Shown here: positions 59,028-64,000 of the stretch, piece by piece | Layout of the letters: every line of letters starts with the position of its first letter | Numbering within the stretch: the first letter of the stretch is position 1 | Origin: Steinernema hermaphroditum | Taxonomy: Eukaryota > Nematoda > Chromadorea > Rhabditida > Steinernematidae | Reading direction: 5' to 3' | DNA length: 64,000 bases | Assembly: GCA_030435675.1 (NCBI GenBank) | Contig: CM059621.1 | Location: 8,680,001 to 8,744,000, forward strand | Notes under the pieces: generated by a model | What the model was told of the DNA's origin: nothing | What the model saw: the letters and a program-made list of their open reading frames with translations, nothing else | Database searches by the model: none | Program-made: the position numbers and the translations under genes

Positions 59028-60730
59028 ATGAGTGGCCAGCAGCTTCAACCTAAGTCGGACGGCCTGAAGGGCGAGCATGAGATCGCCGAGGACGGCATCA
59101 CCATCCAGGACCTCTTCGGCGCCGGCGTCAGCATCACCTACAAGTAGGTCCCCTCCCCAGCCTCCCTCCTCTAACCTCCCTCTAGTGACTTCAACGTTTT
59201 CCCCGGATTCATCGACTTCTCCGTGGCCGCCGTCGACCTGAAGACGCACCTCACGAAGAACATCGTCCTCAAGACGCCGCTCGTCTCCTCGCCCATGGAT
59301 ACTGTAACCGAGAGCGAGATGGCGATCGCCATGGCGGTAGGTCTGTGCCCCCGCCCCGCTTCTGACCGCCTCTTCAGCTTCACGGCGGCATCGGCATCAT
59401 CCACGGCAACTTCCCCTCGTTCGGTGAGCAGGCCAAGGAGGTGTCGAAGGTGAAGCGCTACAAGCAGGGCTTCATCTCCAACCCGCACTGCATCCGCGAG
59501 ACGGACACCGTCCGCGACCTCATCGCTATCAAGGCCAAGTTCGGCTTCACGGGTACACCTGTGACGTCGACGGGCGCCGTCGGAGGCAAGCTCCTCGGTC
59601 TGGTCACTTCCCGTGACATCGACTTCATCCCGGAGACGAAGTGGGCGAGCACGAAGATCGCCGACGTGATGGTTCCCCGCGAACGACTGATTGTCGGCGA
59701 CGAGAACTTCACCCTCACGCACGCCTACGACATCTTGGAGGCCGAGAAGAAGGGCAAGCTGCCCATCGTGAACAAGAGCGACGAACTCGTCACCCTCATC
59801 GCCCGCACCGATCTAAAGAAGGCGCGCGACTTCCCCCTCTCCTCCTACGACACCAAAGGTTCCTCACCCCCACTTCCAGGAAGTCCTAACCGAGCCGTTG
59901 CAGGTCAGCTGATGGTCGGCGCGGCCATAAACACCCGCGAGACGGCCAAAGAGAACGTGCGGCTTCTGCAGGAGGCCGGCGTCGACGTCGTCATCATCGA
60001 CTCGTCGAACGGCGCCAGCCGCTACCAGCTGGAGCTGCTCCAGTGGATCAAGGCCACCTACCCCCAACTGCAGGTCATCGCCGGCAACGTGGTCACCATG
60101 AAGCAGGCGAAGCTGCTCATCGACGCCGGCGCCGACGGTCTCCGCGTCGGCATGGGCTCCGGCTCCATCTGCATCACTCAGGAGGTGATGGCCGTCGGCC
60201 GTGCCCAGGGCACCGCTGTCTACCAGGTGGCGCGTTACGCCCGTAGCCGCGGCGTCCCCTGCGTCGCCGACGGCGGCATCCGCGACGTCGGCTACATCAC
60301 CAAGGCCCTCTCGCTCGGCGCCTCCACCGTCATGATGGGTGGCCTTCTGGCCGGCACCACCGAGGCCCCCGGCGAGTACTTCTGGGGACCCTCCGGCGTC
60401 CGTCTGAAGAAGTACCGCGGCATGGGCTCCCTCGACGCCATGGAGGCGCACTCCTCCAGCCAGGACCGCTACTTCACCAGCGAGTCCGACGCCATCAAGG
60501 TGGCTCAGGGCGTCTCGGCGACGATGCGCGACCGCGGCAGCGTCCACAAGTTCGTGCCCTACCTCTACCGCGGCGTGCAGCACGGATTCCAAGACATCGG
60601 CGTCAAGAGCATCGAGGAGCTCCAGGAGAAGGTCTACGCCGGCGAGGTCCGCTTCGAGCGGCGCACCCCTAGCGCCCAGCAGGAGGGCGGCGTCCACTCG
60701 CTTCATTCCTACGAGAAGCGCCTCTTCTAG
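59028..60730 (+). CDS. Inosine-5'-monophosphate dehydrogenase
   Basis: Four exons, 59028-59143, 59186-59336, 59378-59858, 59904-60730, total 1575 nt (524 aa), close to the usual 514 aa. The ATG follows a CTTGCAGGGAC acceptor. Hallmarks: [26 protein letters not shown], two CBS motifs around residues 115-240, [12 protein letters not shown], the active-site loop [13 protein letters not shown] with the catalytic Cys near residue 339, [37 protein letters not shown] and the flap [10 protein letters not shown]. The enzyme oxidises IMP to XMP with NAD+, the rate-limiting step of guanine nucleotide synthesis, in the cytosol as a tetramer. Codon use is extremely GC3-rich, suggesting high expression. 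No AATAAA occurs before the next gene's acceptor about 210 nt downstream. Confidence 0.97.
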
Positions 60731-61024
60731 GCGCCCCTGATATCATCTGCATACGGTTCCCCATTCCTCCTGGCCGACCTCCCGGTTCCCTTGTTGCCAC
60801 GCTATTCCACTTCTCTCCTCCGATCTGAAATTTGTCCTCTGAATTTCGATGCTTTACCCTCGACTACTCCGCCCTCGGAAGTATTCCATTCCTAATCCTG
60901 TAATGTACTGTGTAGGATAAATCGCATTTGACCGTTCCACAGAGTGCACGCTTATCAACGCGCCGGTCGACGCTCATTGGCCTCCATTCTGCTCCGGGTG
61001 TTCCGCGGCCGACGGTCGACGACG

Positions 61025-61360
61025 ATGCTGTCCTCTCTGGTCGTCTCCGTCGGAATCGTCTATGTCTTCACCAACGTCGTCGGCGCCTCGGAACCCGGCC
61101 TCCACGGGGTCATCCGCTGCTTCGCCACTGCGGTCAGTTCGCTTTTCTCTTCAGACGATCGAGGCGCCACATCTCAGATGACTTGTTGGTGGCTCCGTAT
61201 TCCGTATTCCTGCGCAATGAATACTTGAACTGCCTCTTAGTTCTGGCACCTTTTTCAGATTCTCTTCGTCTGCGTCTACGGCGCCCACATCATCTTTCAC
61301 GTCGCCCACCTGCTCCATCAAGAGAACACACGCAGCGGTGCTCTAATGAGAAAACTGTGA
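61025..61360 (+). CDS. Small two-TM protein, half of the four-TM family?
   Basis: Two exons, 61025-61132 and 61259-61360, phase 0, total 210 nt (69 aa). A TTCCACAG acceptor at 60942 opens the exon about 80 nt before this ATG, and the frame is open back to it, so a longer N-terminus (from a GTG or a missing exon) is possible. TM segments: LSSLVVSVGIVYVFTNVVG and ILFVCVYGAHIIFHVAHLL. The second exon starts at the same place relative to the TM as the final exon of the 49-57 kb four-TM genes and shares the H residue pattern. It lies about 210 nt after the IMP dehydrogenase stop, a spacing typical of the downstream gene in a nematode operon. Function unknown. Confidence 0.6.
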
Positions 61361-61648
61361 GATAAGGAATGAAGAGTCATCTGTTCACCTTGTTGTGCTG
61401 AAATGACCAGAAATCTCGGGTCGGTGTCCACCTCATTGTTTCTACATAGAAAGTGACTGATACATTTCGACAAAAGCTTTTGTCTCCGTGAGGAAAATGG
61501 TTTCTTCTTAATTTGATTTTTAGAACGTCGTTGCTTTGATTATTTTCAAATATATTTTACGTACAAGCACATTTTTTCGCAATATTATACGAAGCATTAA
61601 CAGTAACTGACTGAAAGGGCGGATGGAACTAAGAGTCGGAGGCTTCTT

Positions 61649-62237
61649 CTACCTGAATTTGACTATCAACAGACTGGCAGCGGTCGTTGACAGACCCGCT
61701 CGTTGCCTCTCCTCGAGTCTGTAGACCTCGTCGCGGTTCTTCACCTCTACCATGCCCAACGGATCCCTCAAGTCCAGTCGTACAGGGGCTCTTTTGGGAA
61801 CGACAGCTATCTTGATCACTGCTTCCCAACAGAGCAGTTACCTTCTTCGTGGGATCGTCGAAAATGCAGAAAATTCTTTGAAAATTCTTCGATCGGAAGC
61901 CCAAAGGAGGTCGTTGGAACTCTTCGTTGGAGCTTAGGGTAACGGTCTAGGTAGGAGACGCAGATGCTGCGCTCCTCGAGTTCTTGTCTCTCCAGGTGAA
62001 AATGTGCTGAAGGTCATTTAGGAGCAATCGCAAAATAGATAGCAGATGAAGGACTAGAATTCCTCCAAACGGCAATAAGATATCAAAGAATGCGGCAGAA
62101 AACACCGATTCACTAGTCTTCTCTTTGGCTTTAAACCGCACACCATGACCTCATTCTACCCAAACCAGTACCAGAAACATTCCGCTCCTCAGAGAGTTTT
62201 CGCGAATATCTTGAATGCACGCGTAAACGGTGTCCAT
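61649..62237 (-). CDS. Small unrecognised gene
   Basis: The minus strand supports three exons: 62237-62160 (MDTVYACIQDIRENSLRSGM then FLVLVW), 61989-61842 (RQELEERSICVSYLDRYPK ... FRRSHEE) and 61806-61649 (VVPKRAPVRLDLRDPLGMVE ... SLLIVKFR). The sum is 384 nt (127 aa) in phase. The last intron (35 nt) is the shortest proposed here. The join of exons 1 and 2 uses a CCTGGAG acceptor; a stronger CCTTCAG acceptor 17 nt further into the intron would need a different upstream exon. The hydrophobic FLVLVW could be the start of a TM helix if an exon is missing. The C-terminal two exons are charged, Leu/Arg/Glu-rich and look genuinely coding. No family recognised. Confidence 0.55.
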
Positions 62238-63492
62238 TTCGGAAGCGTTGTTTTCGGCCGGAAGCGCCTCGCGAATAATCGAATTGGAATTGGGCGTCCT
62301 TGGCCCTGCCGAGTAACTTGTGGCACGCGGCGACTTATTGAATTGTTAAGGATTTGTTTCAATTTGGACCGCGCTCTCTGTTTAATTGGTTTTTGCGGGA
62401 GCGGACAGGCAGACCCGGCCGAGAGGGCCTAATGCACAGGCACTGGTCTTTGTCTTCTTGGCGACTCCCGTCCCTAGGCCTCGTTTCCCCTTCCGGGCCT
62501 CGGAGGAGTACTCCAGTTTATCCCCTTATCGCCCTCCGCCCCTTCCTTTCCATCCCACTCTCGCATTGTTATTGATTCTAATTGCGAAGGCCAACTTTTT
62601 TGGCGACTTTCAGCGACGTTTTCGTGGGAGAGTCGTTTTTTGGATTCCACCCGAAGGGATATCCAATTCTGCTTCTCCTTCTGCAATTCTGTTTTGACGC
62701 GAATTGTATATAATGTTATCCTGTGTCGCCAAAAGAGTCGAGTTGCGGGTTGGATGTGTTTTTCGCGGGTGACCGTAAATCGCGTTGACAACACGGAAAT
62801 ACGAGCTGGAGATGATGAATCTGTGACGCCATGTCGCCATCCTCTGTTTGCTACTCTTGCTTGTCCGGGACTTTCCTGCACATTCGGGACCTTGGGATGT
62901 GTCCATAACGCGTGTTTGACCGGGAAATTACGTACCGAGTCCATGTAATTTGTGGCCGATAAACTGGAAATTAATTTCCTCTAATTCCTAATTGCTGCTT
63001 GTGTCTTCTCTGCAAAATCTAACCACCAGTTTGTGCCAACCGAGGAGTTCTTTGACCACTTCTGCCTATATAACGGGACACCTTCCTTCTAAAACGACGC
63101 TTCTCTGATGATGTCAGGTTCATCAACGAGGAACAAAAGCCTTGTGAAACATTCATGTCTCCCCCGGCAACAAATCGGACTACCGAAAACAACGCCGAAT
63201 CTTCGCTTTCGCTCGTCTTTTTCTGGAACTAGAACGCTTCCACCCGATCCTCGGAGTATCATAAAGCCGTCAGAGTTCTTTCATAATTCGATTAATCGTT
63301 TCACCATTATCCATAAGAGTGATAAGTCCGAGTCCCGGCGGACTCCTCTCGGCGTCTCTTTTCGCCTCGTTTTTCCTTTTGATTACATTACGACTCTTTT
63401 AATGCGAAAGAGATACAATTAGTCGATGATGCGAGTCGCCGCTCTTGTTTACCCTGCAATCCCTTCCAATTCCCGCAGGCCTCTCCGGAGCC
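62238..63492. other. Intergenic upstream of the SKICH gene
   Basis: No supported exon. A TATATAA-like box lies near 63066. AT-rich with several AATTA words; probably the promoter region of the SKICH-domain gene. Confidence 0.4.
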
Positions 63493-64000
63493 ATGTCCCC
63501 GACCATCGCTCCTACCGTATCCCCGCCGTTGCCCCCTCCGAAGAAGGTGGTCTTCGTCGGCGTGCAGAAGGGCTACCTGCACACACAGGACATCGTTTTC
63601 GACGTCGACTACGCGCCCAGCACTACCGTATCCCCGAAGGACTGGATCGCCATTCTGCCGGCGGGCTACACGCACCTCGCCCACTTCGCCGCCTTCAAGG
63701 TAGTCCGAGGCCGGGAGGGGCTAATGGAGTGCTTAATTGCAGACGGCGCCGGCGAAGCAAGTGATCTGCGGGTCGAAGGACGCGCCGGAAGACGGAAAAA
63801 ACATCGTTAGCGACGATTGCGGACAGAGTTCGCGGCCCCGGGACTCCGACGCCGTCGCCAATCGGCCGATTCGAGTCGTTTTTCGCGCCAAGGAGGCTCG
63901 GGTGAGTGAGTGGATCCGATTTTGGCGCCTTCTCGATTTTCCCTTTCAATCATTCGCTTCTGTGGGAGCCTCAAGATCTCTGAGTGGACCTCTGAAGAGT
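63493..64000 (+). CDS. SKICH-domain protein, 5' part
   Basis: Two exons are inside the window, 63493-63699 and 63743-63901, and a donor (CGG|GTGAGT) leads to further exons beyond the right edge. The ATG follows a TCCCGCAG acceptor. After a Pro-rich start (SPTIAPTVSPPLPPPKK) comes VVFVGVQKGYLHTQDIVFDV, then STTVSPKDWIAILPAGY and HLAHFAAFK. This is the SKICH fold pattern (Y...D..V.Y......S..DWI.....GW......F), found at the N-terminus of TAX1BP1/CALCOCO-type autophagy adaptors and in PIPP/SKIP inositol 5-phosphatases. Which of these it is cannot be told without the rest. Two codon runs TTVSP/PTVSP are created by the repeated CTACCGTATCCCC word. Confidence 0.75.

Noticed and set aside
1..64000. 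tRNA, rRNA, CRISPR array
   Set aside because: No GGTTCGANTCC-type B box with a paired A box, no rRNA-like conserved blocks and no regularly spaced direct repeats were found.

Overview
The window is eukaryotic and almost certainly nematode. It carries multi-exon genes with very short GT-AG introns (mostly 41-60 nt). Acceptor-like YAG sites lie a few bases upstream of many start codons, as expected for spliced-leader trans-splicing. Some gene pairs are spaced like nematode operons, and several products are nematode-type orthologues: an NR5A/FTZ-F1 receptor like nhr-25, a LIM-homeodomain factor like lim-4, neuropeptide receptors and a plasma-membrane Na+/H+ exchanger. Exons of the well-supported genes are strongly GC3-rich, while the long intergenic stretches and large introns are AT-richer. 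I cannot name the species.

Layout: 0-5.2 kb has no convincing gene. A neuropeptide Y-type GPCR (5.3-7.4 kb, +) is followed by an isolated WD40-like exon (7.8-8.0 kb, -) and a gene-poor stretch. nhr-25 (15.3-19.2 kb, +) is followed by a Q/P/H-rich unknown gene (-) and another gene-poor stretch. A tiny secreted peptide precursor sits at 25.8 kb (+). At 28.3-30.3 kb lies an AT-rich spliced locus of unknown function, partly decayed, followed by a GGGTTY-rich tract and a perfect inverted repeat. A Na+/H+ exchanger (31.6-36.4 kb, +) holds what looks like a nested small gene in its 2.4 kb intron. A secreted cystine-knot protein (36.5-37.8 kb, -) is convergent to it. An FMRFamide-receptor-like GPCR (39.4-41.7 kb, -), a small single-TM gene (43.7-44.3 kb, +) and lim-4 (44.5-46.9 kb, -) follow.

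From 49.1 to 56.8 kb there is a tandem family of four small four-TM membrane proteins sharing exon structure. The first two are spaced like an operon, and the last has a mariner-like element in its large intron. IMP dehydrogenase (59.0-60.7 kb, +) is followed about 210 nt later by a small two-TM gene resembling the second half of the four-TM family. A short unrecognised gene (61.6-62.2 kb, -) and the first exons of a SKICH-domain gene running off the right edge end the window.

The genes do not form one pathway: two are developmental transcription factors, two are peptide GPCRs, and there are putative secreted signals, membrane proteins and one housekeeping enzyme. The most striking non-genic signal is a short interrupted palindrome, TACNGTA (mostly TACCGTA/TACGGTA). 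I counted it more than 60 times by eye, in introns, intergenic DNA and even coding exons. Exon boundaries were placed by hand from splice consensus, reading-frame continuity and family knowledge. Each listed model with an exon sum keeps frame throughout, but positions may be off by a base or two.
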